NCBI GenBank assembly: GCA_036023115.1
Contig: JAYKKT010000086.1
Location: forward strand, 12,043,501-12,107,500
Reading direction: 5' to 3'
DNA from: Brasenia schreberi
Taxonomy: Eukaryota > Streptophyta > Magnoliopsida > Nymphaeales > Cabombaceae
Length of the DNA: 64,000 nucleotides
The translations under genes were made by a program, and so were the position numbers. This document shows positions 23,249 to 33,100 of this stretch, piece by piece (positions within the stretch are counted from its first letter, which is position 1; each line of letters opens with the position of its first letter). The notes beneath the pieces were generated by a model, which saw only the letters and a list, made by a program, of their open reading frames with translations, searched no databases and was not told the origin of the DNA.

Positions 23249-26200
23249 TTGGGCATGTGTGAATGGAATGAGGAGTTTGAAGATCGTAAAGTGTTTGATC
23301 TTCTATGGGGTATATCATCAGAATATGAATCTATAAAGAATAATATCCTCAGCAGAGAAGAACTTCCATCTTTGAGTACAGTATACTCACTCTTCCTTAG
23401 AGAAGAAGATAGGAAACTTCTTGAAAAAGAAACCAAAATTAATTCTGAGACCTCAACGTTTGTAGGGAAAAATACTTGTGTTCCTCCTTTCGCTAGAGGA
23501 AGAGGAAGTTATGGCAAGAGGGAGAGGTAGATTTGGACAGACACCTGAAGAGAAAGATAAGATCAACTGCTCTCTCTATGGGAAACCACAACACACCAAG
23601 GAAACTTGCTGGGAGTTAGTTTGAAAACCTACCTATTTTCCGAATAGAAACAACAGAGCATACTTTAGTAGTGATCTGAATGAAAAGTAAAAGATTGGGG
23701 AAAATGTACCTTCTTTAGCTGAATATGAGAAAGAAAATTGAATTGTTGAAGGTACATTTGACTGATCCGTAACAACCTTCTTTATCCTCTCACAGTGAAT
23801 CACAAGCATCTATTGCCTATTCTTTCTCATTCCTAACTCAGGGTAATATAAATTCTTCTTATTCAAGGATATGGGTTATTGATTCAGGTGCTACAGATCA
23901 CATGATCAGTAGAAGAGATTTCTTTGATAACTATGAATTGACACAGGCACAGATCAATATTAGACTGACAGATGGATCTCTTACACCAATAGTGGGAAAA
24001 GGAAGTATTATCACATCTTTTGGTAAATTGAAAAACATTTTACATGTTCCAAACATATAAATAAACCTATTATCTATCTTTGTTATGACTCAGGATTTAA
24101 AATGTCGTATAATCTTTGATTTCACTGGATGTGTCTTTCAGGAACTGAAGATGGGAAGATCTTTGGTTAGGGTAATGTGAGGAGAGGCCTCTACTTTTGC
24201 GAGGACAATAAAGGTGTTACACTACAATCAACAATTATTACTGAGAGACAGAAGGAGCATATACCTCATTGGTACCAGCGGCTCGGCCATTTACCATTTT
24301 CCAAAATAAAGATGTTATTACCCGAATTTAGTGATTGTAATGATTTGAACTTAAATTATGAAACTTGTCAGAAGGCAAAACACCATCGTATTTCATTTCC
24401 TTTAAATAAAGAAAGATCTTCCATTCCTTTTGATATTGTGCATTCTTATATTTGGGGCCCTAGTTCAACAACTTCTATGTAGGGATATAAGTATTTTGTA
24501 TCATTTATTAATGATTGCACTAGGTTTACTATAATTTACCTTATAAAGACTAAAGACGAAGTGAAGGAAATTCTTCTTGTATACTGTCAGTTTGTACATA
24601 CACAATTTCAGAGTACCATTAAGATCTTTCGCAATGATAATGGTGAAAAATTTATGTCACGATCCCTTCATTCGTATTTTCTACAGCATGACATCTTACA
24701 CTAGACCTCATGTTCTCACTCTCCTCAACAGAATGGTGTAGCTGAAAGGAAGAATCGGCATATTTTAGAAGTTGCAAGGACTCTCTTAATGGGATGCAAT
24801 GCACCAAAATATTATTGGGGTGAAGGAGTCTTAACATCAGTTTTTTTTATAAATCGCATGCCAAGCAGGGTGCTCAGTGGTAATACTCCATTTCATTCCC
24901 TATGTCCTTCTCAGAAACAATTCCATTTATTACCAAAAATTTTTGGCTGTACATGCTTTATTCATGTTTATCAAGGTGCCAGAGATAAACTTGATGCAAG
25001 ATCAATCAAGTGCATCTTCTTGGGATATTTGACTACTCAAAAAGGTTATAAGTGTTATGATCCTTCCAAAAAGAGGTTTTATGTTACAATGGATGTCACC
25101 TTTCATGAAAACATTCCATTTTATGGAGTGCAGGAAGAACCTTCATCAAAAATACTGTCTACTCAAGTGATCCCACTTCCTCCAACTGAAATTACATATA
25201 CTCATGAAAATGCAGGTGAATGACAAGTATATAACAGAGGAAACCGAGGGATTGTCTTTCTAGATCAGACTGTCACCCGAGATCAAAATTTTCAAAGTGA
25301 ATCAGATTTACCTACTCTTCAGATAACCTCTCATAATTCAGATATCAAAATGGATGATTTACCTATTGCAATTAGAAAAGGGAAGCGTGCAGCTGCAAAA
25401 TATGCATTGGACAAAATGATATCATTCTCTCATTATCCTAGGGAATATCAGCTATTTGTGATGAATACGGAGAATACTTTTGTACCAAGGACCTATGAAG
25501 AGGCTAAAGTACATCTAGAATGGAAAGCAGCCATGGAAGAGGAAATTTCAGCTTTAGTACGAAATCATACCTGAGAATTGACATATCTACCATCAGAAAG
25601 GAAGACTGGAGGATGGAGGTGGGTATTCTCACTCAAATATAAGGCAGATGAGAATATAGAAAGATATAAGGCAAGATTAGTTGCAAAAGGATATAGTCAG
25701 TCCTACGACATAGATTATACTGAGACATTTGCTTCAGTAGCCAAGATGAACACGATTAGAATCTTGTTAAGCTTGACAGTTAATAAAAGATGAGAATTAT
25801 GGCAGCTGGACGTGAATAATGCATTCCTTCAGGGTGATCTCAGGGAAGACATTTATATGGACTTGCCACCAGGATACTTTAATGAGAACGAACAAGGAAA
25901 AGTGTGCAAACTAAAGAAATCAATTTATGGATTGAAACAATCCCCACGAGCATGGTTTGAGAAATTTAGTGATGGCATTTAGACTCTAGGGTTTAAACAA
26001 TGCATCAACGATCATACACTATTCATTAAGCAAGGCTAGAGAACAATTATGTTACTGGTGTACGTTGATGATATCATTATTACAGGAGATTATACTGCAG
26101 GTATTGGTGAGCTAAAGAAACAACTCAATATTTTATTTGACTTTAAAGATTTGGAAAGATTAAATTAATTTCTCAGTATAGAGGTGATTCATAGCAACAA

Positions 26201-26333
26201 TGCATTATTCTTGAGTCAAAGGAAATATATTCTGGACTTACTGAAGGAAACAAAAATGGAAGACTATCGTGTATGCTCAATTCCTATGGAGTCTCCCAAG
26301 GAGGATAATGATAATAATGCAGAACCATACGAG
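23249..26333 (+). pseudogene. Copia gag-pol main part, element E
   Basis: Domains in order: gag C-terminal part (23249-23530) with EDRKVFDLLWGISSEYES; protease VIDSGATDHMISRRDF near 23880; GAG-pre-integrase HWYQRLGHLPF near 24270; integrase with FINDCTRFTIIYLIKTKDEV, SPQQNGVAERKNRHILEVAR and YYWGEGVLTSVFFINRMPSR (to about 25220); RT with [32 protein letters not shown] and YVDDIIITGDY (about 26060). There are at least ten in-frame stops. The reading stops at the NAEPYE residues where F begins; the homologous C sequence continues without a gap. Confidence 0.85.
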
Positions 26334-26670
26334 TGTTGAAGAATATGCTTATCTAGTGTTTCTTGTGTTAGTTTTATGATTTCTGATGTTTTTAGGTATT
26401 ATTGTAATTGCTCGAAGTCGTAAGGGCATTTTGGTAATTTTTTGTACTAGGGGTACTTTGGTCATTTTGTCAATTTTTGTTTTACAGCTCCTTATATAAG
26501 GACTGGTAGGTTGTATTAGGGTTTGAGATTGTGTTGTAAGAAAGTGTGGAGAAGAGGGGGGCAACCTCCATTGGAGGTTCACTCCTTCCTTCAATCCCTC
26601 GTCTTTTTCCTCCGTAATATTAGAAATATTCTTGTTTTAATCTTTTGCAATATGTCTCCTGATTTCAACA
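26334..26670 (+). repeat. 5' LTR of element F
   Basis: It begins TGTTGAAGAATATGC and ends TGATTTCAACA. A palindromic TATA-box region CCTTATATAAGG lies at about 26490-26501 and is also found in all other F-family LTRs here. A GGCAACCTCCATTGGAGGTT hairpin follows at about 26561. Confidence 0.88.
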
Positions 26671-26683
26671 TAGTATCATAGCC
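26671..26683 (+). promoter_or_regulatory. Primer binding site of element F
   Basis: TAGTATCATAGCC directly follows the LTR and is a two-mismatch form of the initiator tRNA-Met complement. F2 keeps the exact consensus. Confidence 0.75.
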
Positions 26684-26690
26684 AAAGACA

Positions 26691-27125
26691 ATGCAAAGAT
26701 GGATGTTGAGCAGGAAAAAAGTCTTGTTGGAGTTAAATGAAAGTACAAACAAAAAGGGTTCTACTGATGATGGTGGTGAAATGAGGACTACGAGAATGAA
26801 GGACTGTGAGAATGGAGATGATGATGGTGAAGATGTTGAAATCAAAGAAGAAGAAGAAGAATTTGATTTGGATCTTGCATTTAATCTGCTGGATGTTTTT
26901 GGTGAACTTGGTGCAGAGTGTCTTCAGACATACTACAAGTATGGTTGTGCGTTGCTTAATAAAGTCCAAGACGAGAACGAGGCATTAACTCTTGGTGATG
27001 CTGTAACTAAGAAAACACAGGGCTCTGCTCAACGTGAAAGGCTGACAAATGATGAGAGATCCACTCACAGAAGTGAGAAAAAAGAAGCTAGGTCTAGTAG
27101 ACCAGGGAAACAGATCGAAGATTAG
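26691..27125 (+). pseudogene. Captured NASP-like (SHNi-TPR histone chaperone) fragment
   Basis: This 144-codon open frame begins just after the primer site. An acidic run EIKEEEEEFDLDLAFNLLDV is joined to FGELGAECLQTYYKYGCALL. Both segments resemble plant NASP-type histone H3/H4 chaperones, where the second is the first SHNi-TPR repeat and the EEFDLDLAW-like segment lies much further along. The order and spacing are therefore rearranged: two gene pieces appear fused. The remaining residues (NKVQDENEAL, then a Lys/Arg/Ser-rich tail) match the linker after the TPR loosely. It is not a full protein, as the TPR array is missing. Confidence 0.6.
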
Positions 27126-27195
27126 GATGTTGATGAGAAAGAAATTGAGAATAAAGATGATTCTGATGATATGATAAAGAAATGTTTTATCATCC

Positions 27196-27469
27196 CCATT
27201 TATGAAGCTGAAGTCGTATTCTCTTGTGGATAATATTAGATCACAGAACTATCCAAGTATTTTTGGTGACTGCTGGTTTGAATGACCCTCGAGTGCTGTA
27301 CTCTGAGCCTACAAAGTTTGTGGCAATAATCTTCTTCTCTTCAAATGTGAGCTCGGTACTGGGCATTTTTTCAAAGTCTGGAAGATTTGAGAAGCTGCAA
27401 GAAGCTGCATTTACATGCACTTTCATTCTTAAGGCCTTAGACATTATTCCCTTATCTGAAAAAAATTGA
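27196..27469 (+). pseudogene. Captured oligopeptidase-B-like (S9A) fragment
   Basis: The frame starting near 27201 reads KLKSYSLVDNIRSQNYPSIF. After a one-base shift near 27258 it becomes VTAGLNDPRVLYSEPTKFVA, then SKSGRFEKLQEAAFT and FILKALDIIPL. This is the C-terminal end of a prolyl-oligopeptidase-family serine peptidase; the segment includes the Asp of the catalytic triad (LNDPRV) but has lost the GAGHF-like motif with the catalytic His, now replaced by VLGIF. The piece is a short cDNA-like stretch without flanking parts of the gene. Confidence 0.7.
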
Positions 27470-28080
27470 TCTTTGGGACAATTAGTTCTCCCATTGGAGT
27501 TCCCGGGCAATCAATTTTAGTTCATGTTATTATCCTACGTAACTGCTGAAGTTCAACAGGTAATTACTGCACCAGTTTATATTGCATGCAGCTCTGGATA
27601 TTGTTCAAGACCACGCAGAAATTGTTGGTTTGTTAGAAAAAGTTCATAACTCTACAGTGATCATTATTTCAAAGGAACAGAATATATTTTTAATGCAATT
27701 AATTACCTGCTAATGTGTTTAACGATTGCATAAGGTGGTTGTATTTATTACGTTGTGCAGAAAAATTTAATGGTGTGAAGATTATGGTACCTTTATTGGA
27801 TTTGGCAACACAATTATTGCATATGGCTGCTGATGTGTTTAATAAGGTTACTGTTTTTATTAAGTTGCTCTGAACATTCAATGCGGTGGTTAAGAGGCTT
27901 GTAAAGGTCCATAAAGAGAATCTCGTGAAACTTAAAAGTGAGCTTGTTGAAAACTGCAGTTATTGAAAGATGGATCACCATTTATGGATGGTGGCTGCAA
28001 CATTGGACGTGTTTTTTTTTGGTGGCTGCATTAACTGCTTAAACCAGATTCAAAGACGTTTTATTATCTCCTAAACAATG
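27470..28080 (+). other. Interior of F, origin unrecognised
   Basis: This is AT-rich and probably derived from coding sequence in places, such as a short frame MVPLLDLATQLLHMAADVF near 27785. A CTGCTGATGTGTTTAA-like block occurs twice (near 27710 and 27830). No family could be assigned. Confidence 0.35.
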
Positions 28081-28214
28081 CTCAATGTGTTGAAGATATT
28101 GAGAAGTACAATGAAGAAATGAAGAGATTAGATGTTACTTTTACAGAGCATGTATTTATGGGACTAATTAATAGTTACGTAAAGTATGGGCAGTTCGAGA
28201 AGGCCAATCAGGCT
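28081..28214 (+). pseudogene. Captured PPR-protein fragment
   Basis: The frame reads QCVEDIEKYNEEMKRLDVTF, then TEHVFMGLINSYVKYGQFEKANQ. The last part matches the helix pair of a pentatricopeptide repeat (FMxLINxYxxxGxFExAxQ). PPR proteins bind organelle RNA. Only one repeat is present, and the frame then passes into an unrelated coding segment. Confidence 0.55.
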
Positions 28215-28417
28215 GGTGGGTCAATGGCAAGTCGATGCAAAAGACTTCATGAAAAGGATGATCCTGTCTGTGAATGGGAGAAAACTCCGTTTGCTGTTGA
28301 CCAAGAAGTCTTTTCCTGTGAAAATTGAAATGAACTTAACAAAGAGTCTCTTGAGATGGAGCTTAATGATGCAGGTTTTGAAGGCTTTGAAGATGTTTTG
28401 CATTTAACTGTTGGGAG
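28215..28417 (+). pseudogene. Captured coding segment, part 1, family unknown
   Basis: In one frame this reads EWEKTPFAVDQEVFSCEN, a stop, then NKESLEMELNDAGFEGFEDV and LHLTVG. It is cut exactly by the insertion of hAT copy 1 and continues at 31505. I do not recognise the parent gene. Confidence 0.45.
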
Positions 28418-31400
28418 CAGTGTTGGTGCGATACGTACCACGATACGATATGGGGACCCATATCGCAAGTGCGAGAGTATCGTACCGTATAAAGGGTCCC
28501 GGCCCGAGAGAAACCCGCTATTTTTCGCGGGTTTTCTCTCTCCTTTTGGGTTCTTCAAGCTCCCTAAAAGTCGATTTTCGCCTCCTTGGTGTTCAAAGCT
28601 CTAAAATCGTGCCCTACGGTGTCCGTCCAAGCCTCCAAACTCGGATTTAGGTATATTTTTAATGTTTTTTTCTATTTTTTTCCTTTATATTTATTGTTTT
28701 TTGTGTTATTTCGGTTTTTTTTTTTTAATGACCAAATATGAAGTAATTAAGTGTGTGTATACGATTTTTATTGCATTCATGAAGTGGGAGACACTCGATT
28801 TGAGTGTTATTTGAAGATTGGGGGATTTACGAAGTGCTTTTATTTTCAGGTTTTTGTTTGAATTAAAGTACTCCATTGAGATGGCAAGAAGGGGTTGTAG
28901 AGACTCTCATTCAAAGTCTGATGATCCGGCATGGCAGTGGGGTATACCAGTTGAGGGTTCAAGGTTAAAAATCAGATGTTTATTTTGTAAAAAGGTGGTT
29001 CTTGGTGGAATTTCAAGGTTGAAACACCACCTAGCAGGAACCAGAAAAGAAGTTGCTCCATGCACAGGTAGAGTTAGAAGTGTGCCAGAAGGTATTAAAT
29101 GGCAATGCTTGTAGATGATTGAGAGCATACAGGAAAGGAGACAACAAAAGGATAATTTTTAGATGTGTGAAGAAGCTGATGATGCTACTGCCATTGGAGT
29201 TGGATTCACTGATAGTTTGCCTTCAGATGTTAGAACAGATATTGGTAGTAGTAGTCCGCGAGCACCTAGCAGAGGAAAGAGGGTTGCAGCTGAAGACTTT
29301 GGAGGTGGCAGAAGAGGAAGTTCAGGAAGGAGTAGAAGAAGAGCTTCTTCTAGCATACATTCGTTCTTTCCTCCTTCCACTACACCTGGTGCTCAGCCAG
29401 AAATTCGTGCTGCTATGGCTTCAGAACAACTGCACGATCAAGCAGACCTTGCAGTGGGCAGATGGTTTTATGATGCATGCATTCCATTTAATGCAGCAAA
29501 CAGTTTTCATTTTCAAGCAATGGCAGATGCAATTGCTAACATTGGTCCAGGATACAGGATGCCCTCTTATCAGAAGTTGAGAGGGAAGATATTATATCAG
29601 ACCGTGATTGAAGTGCAGCCCATTGTTTACAGATAATGCAGTCCAATTGATTACAGGAGGTTGGGCTAGAAAATGTAGTCCAATTGATTACAGATAATGC
29701 AGCTAACTACAAAGCAGCTGGAAAGGAGTTAGCTGATATTTATGGGACTTTCTACTAGACACCATGTGCAGCCCATTGTTTAGATCTCATCCTCGAGGAC
29801 ATTGGTGAGATGGATGAAATAAAGGCAGCAACTGAGTGTTGCCAAGATATTACAAAATTCATTTACAACCATGCATTTGTTTTGTGTATGATGAGGAGAT
29901 ACACAGAAGGTGCAGAGCTTTTTCGCACAGCTGCAACTCGGTTCGCAACAAACTTCTTATCTGTACAGAGTATTGTGAGACAGAAGCAAGCTTTAAAGAG
30001 AATGTTCTCCTCAGATGAGTAGCAACAATTTGCAGAGTTGCCACAAAACAGAAGGAACAGAAAGTTAAATGAGATTGCAGAAACGGTTTTTAGAAGTTCA
30101 TTTTGGAATGCATGTATCAGATTATTGAAAATTACTTGTCCTTTAGTGAAAGTTTTGAGATTGGCTGACAGCAAGGAGAAACCATCTATGGGCTACCTTT
30201 ATAAAGCCATGGACAGGGCAAAAGAAGCGATCAGAAATAACTTTAATAGAAAAAAAGAGAATATGTGCCCATGTGGAAAATAATTGATAGTAGATGGAAT
30301 AAACAATTGCATCAGCCTATTCATGCAGCAACCTACTATCTAAACCCATCATTGAGGTACTCAGCAACCTTCAAAAGGGACGGTGAGGTTAATCGAGGAA
30401 TCATTGAATGCATCGACAGATTAGTCCCTGATGAGAGCATAGTAGATGCGATACATCGAGAGATGGAGATATATGATAATGCTCTTTACTTGATGGGTTT
30501 GCCTGTTGCAATTCGCAACCGCTCTACGATGCGTCCAGGTAGATTGTTTATTTTCATATTTAAGTTGCATCTTACATTACTGTGGATTATTATGTCTCTA
30601 ATGTTTATATTTTTTTTACAGATGTTTGGTGGAACAGGTTTGGAAGTGTCTTAAGCCAAACCTGTAGTGCAACAGGTTGTGAAAGAAATTGGAGTGTTTT
30701 TGAACACATCCATACAAAAAAGTGCAACAGGTTGGAACACAAAAGGCTTAATGATTTGGTTTATATTCATTGTAACATGCGCCTTCGTGAAAGGTAATGT
30801 TGTATTACTTTCAAATTTTCAATTCGATATTATTTAACTTCAGTTTTCAATTGTTAATATTACTTACTAATTGTTTATCTTTGTTTGTGTCGTAGGCAAT
30901 TAAAAAAAGTAAATAGAGAAGAAAGTCAATTCGATCCAATAAGTTTGGATAATTTTGAGATATTAGAAGATTGGGTTATGGAAGACACTGAAGAAAATGC
31001 CCTCCTAACAGAAGAAGACGTTGCTTGGATTAATTTGGAAGGAGCGCAACAACATTATGGAGATGAAGAATTTGATTTTGAAGAAGAAGGTGTGGGCATG
31101 GCTGATGATGATGAGGATCTGCAATAAGGAGAAGATGAAGATTATTTAGTTGATGATCCTGATTACAATTTGTAAAATGTAACATTATATGTAACTGTAG
31201 TGTACTGTAAAGTGTAAATTATGTCTGTATTTTATTTTTTGGATTCAAAATATGTAAATTTGGATGCAATTGTTCAATGTTGAATGCTCAATCTGTACTA
31301 AACTTACATTATATGAATTTAAAGCAATTATGAGATTTTTCTTGATTTTTCCTGATTTTTTTTACTATTTTTTATTAAATTTTAATTAATTTTTTTATTA

Positions 31401-31496
31401 TTTTAATATTAAAGTATGATACGATACAATACGATACGATACACCCGTATCGTGGAGCCCAACAATACACGATATGATACGCGTCAGACAACACTG
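28418..31496 (+). mobile_element. hAT transposon copy 1, nested in F
   Basis: The ends are CAGTGTTG at 28418 and its complement CAACACTG ending at 31496. Both flanks carry GTTGGGAG (28410-28417 and 31497-31504), a perfect 8-bp target duplication. The subterminal 80-100 bp at each side are dense in CGATACG/CGTATCG motifs. It contains a BED-finger, DUF659 and hAT-dimerisation transposase gene with internal deletions. It is a sister of the copy at 38091-45547. Confidence 0.95.
28881..31127 (+). pseudogene. hAT transposase (BED, DUF659, hAT C-terminal), copy 1
   Basis: It starts with MARRGCRDSHSK. A BED finger spans CLFCKKVV to LKHHLAGTRKEVAPC; the frame then hits TAG at about 29112. Further parts are a Ser/Arg linker, FNAANSFHFQAMADAI and a DUF659 stump. 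A deletion near 29630-29690 removes the core of DUF659; the protein resumes with ITDNAANYKAAGKELADIYG and HCLDLILEDIGEMDE. The C-terminal dimerisation domain is ERNWSVFEHIHTKKCNRLEH and RLNDLVYIHCNMRLRER, then an acidic tail. Two introns with GT-AG ends remain visible (30539-30621 and 30794-30895). Stops, deletions and lost catalytic core make it inactive. Confidence 0.9.
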
Positions 31497-31504
31497 GTTG
31501 GGAG

Positions 31505-32018
31505 TGACCTTTTCTGAGGCACATGGTGGAGCTAATGAAAGAGTTTCTGCAAATCTTACTGGTGATGTTTATAAAATTAATGCTACAATCCACATACAAA
31601 ATGTAGTTGATAATTTCGGTGGAGTGATTACTTGTTTCAGATGTGGCAAAAGGTTCCTTGAGATGGAAATCTTGGATGAAAATTTAAATATTTGTCAAAG
31701 CTGCATTACAAAAGACGAGCTTTTATGTTGTGGCTTGGGACCACAGCTTGACTATGCAAGCATCGACATTCATTCCAAAGACGAACTCTGAAGCTTCCTT
31801 TTTCAAGTAATAAAAACGAGCAATTTGACCTAGGTATTGATGTGGAGGATGCCTTCGAAAATTGTACATCAAATCCACAGCATGATGGTACCTCACATAG
31901 AAGTCTTCTTCAATCTGGTCTTGTTCAGCTGGTAGGGTATAAGGAAATAGCGCCTTCTCAATTGCCAGACAAAGAAATGGAACTAGAAACAAATACTGTT
32001 GTAGCTGCATTTATTAGT
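31505..32018 (+). pseudogene. Captured coding segment, part 2, zinc-ribbon-like, family unknown
   Basis: Removing hAT copy 1 and one 8-bp duplicate joins LHLTVG to SVTFSEAHGGANERVSANLTG in one frame. The segment continues with INATIHIQNVVDNFGGVI and then CFRCGKRFLEMEIL...NICQSC, a C-x2-C-x16-C-x2-C pattern that could bind zinc. After DYASIDIHSKDEL a stop appears; the next frame remains open through NEQFDLGIDVEDAFENC to VAAFIS (to about 32018). This is clearly host-like coding sequence, probably one exonless copy, but I cannot name the gene. Confidence 0.55.
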
Positions 32019-32297
32019 TAAGGACTTTAAGGACAAGGATTGTGGATGTGCCCCAGATCGTTTGATTGGTGATAAGAAAAGAATTTTTAAAGCAATTCTG
32101 CATATGGTGGGAAGCAAGATGAAAATTAGTAGTATGTGTTGAAAAGTGTGTGAGCAAATGAATGATGCATATGAAGATGTTCGATAAAATGCTCAAGAAA
32201 GAGATGATTAACATGAACATGAAGCGTTTGAGGAAATGTTTAAGAGAACTGGAAAATTCTTATGAAGTTTGCAGTCATGAGGACTGGTAAAATGTGT

Positions 32298-32725
32298 GTT
32301 GCAGCAAAAGTAGTTGCTTTGATGTTGTGACAGCCAGGATGGTTGCTTTGATGTTGTTACAGTCATGATGACTGCTTTGATGTTGTGATAACTAGGATGA
32401 TTAATTTAATGTTATTACAGTCAAGATAGCTGCTTTGATATTGTGACAGTTAGGATGACTGTTTTGATGTTGTTATAGTCAGGATGACTGCTTTAATGAT
32501 GTGACAGGCAGAATGGCTGCTTTGATGTTGTTCCAGCCAGGATGACTGATTTGATGATGTTACAGACAGGATGGCTGAGTTGTTGTTACAACCATGAAGG
32601 TTGAGTTTAGGTTGTTACAGTCAAGATGACTCACTTGATGTTGCAGCCAGAGATGCTGCTTGTGATGATAAGCTAGGAAGGTTAAGTTGAAGATAATTTC
32701 AGCCAAAGAAGCTGTTAAAGATCAG
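32298..32725 (+). repeat. Tandem hairpin array of element F
   Basis: Degenerate units of about 26-41 bp carry GATGTTGTTACAGTCA-like blocks. Nearly every unit has a short inverted repeat, such as CAGTCATGATGACTG with 7-bp arms around one base, CAGTCAGGATGACTG, and partly decayed versions. The array ends about 85 bp before the polypurine tract. F2 carries a related array at the same place. Confidence 0.75.
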
Positions 32726-32806
32726 ATCAGTGATGAAGACAGATAAAGAATATTGCAAACAGATATGAAGATTTTTGGAAAGTTTGGAGTTTGAAGTATC
32801 TCACTC

Positions 32807-32821
32807 CCAACTTGAGGGGGG
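32807..32821 (+). promoter_or_regulatory. Polypurine tract of element F
   Basis: CAACTTGAGGGGGG lies immediately before the TGTTGAAGAATATGC start of the 3' LTR. Confidence 0.85.
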
Positions 32822-33100
32822 TGTTGAAGAATATGCTTATCTAGTGTTCCTTGTGTTAGTTTTATGATTTCTGATGTTTTTAGGTATTATTGTAATTGCC
32901 CGAAGTCGTATGGGCATTTTGATAATTTTCTGTACTAGGGGTACTTTGGTCAATTTTTGTTTTACAACTCCTTATATAAGGATTGGTAGGCTGTATTAGG
33001 GTTTGAGGTTGTGTTGTAAGAAAGTGTGGAGAAGAGGGGGGGCGGCCTCCATTGGAGGTCCGCCCCTTCCTTCAATCCTTCATCTTTTTCCTCCGTAATA
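32822..33100 (+). repeat. 3' LTR of element F, first part
   Basis: It matches the 5' LTR from TGTTGAAG up to CCTCCGTAATA, where LINE copy 3 is inserted. The remainder is at 35992-36042 and ends ATTTCAATA, so the terminal CA has become TA. Confidence 0.88.

Noticed and set aside
23215..23436. Minus-strand Ser-rich frame
   Set aside because: Antisense shadow of copia gag.
26591..26969. Minus-strand Ser/Phe-rich frames opposite the captured NASP fragment
   Set aside because: Shadows of the acidic Glu-rich plus-strand segment.
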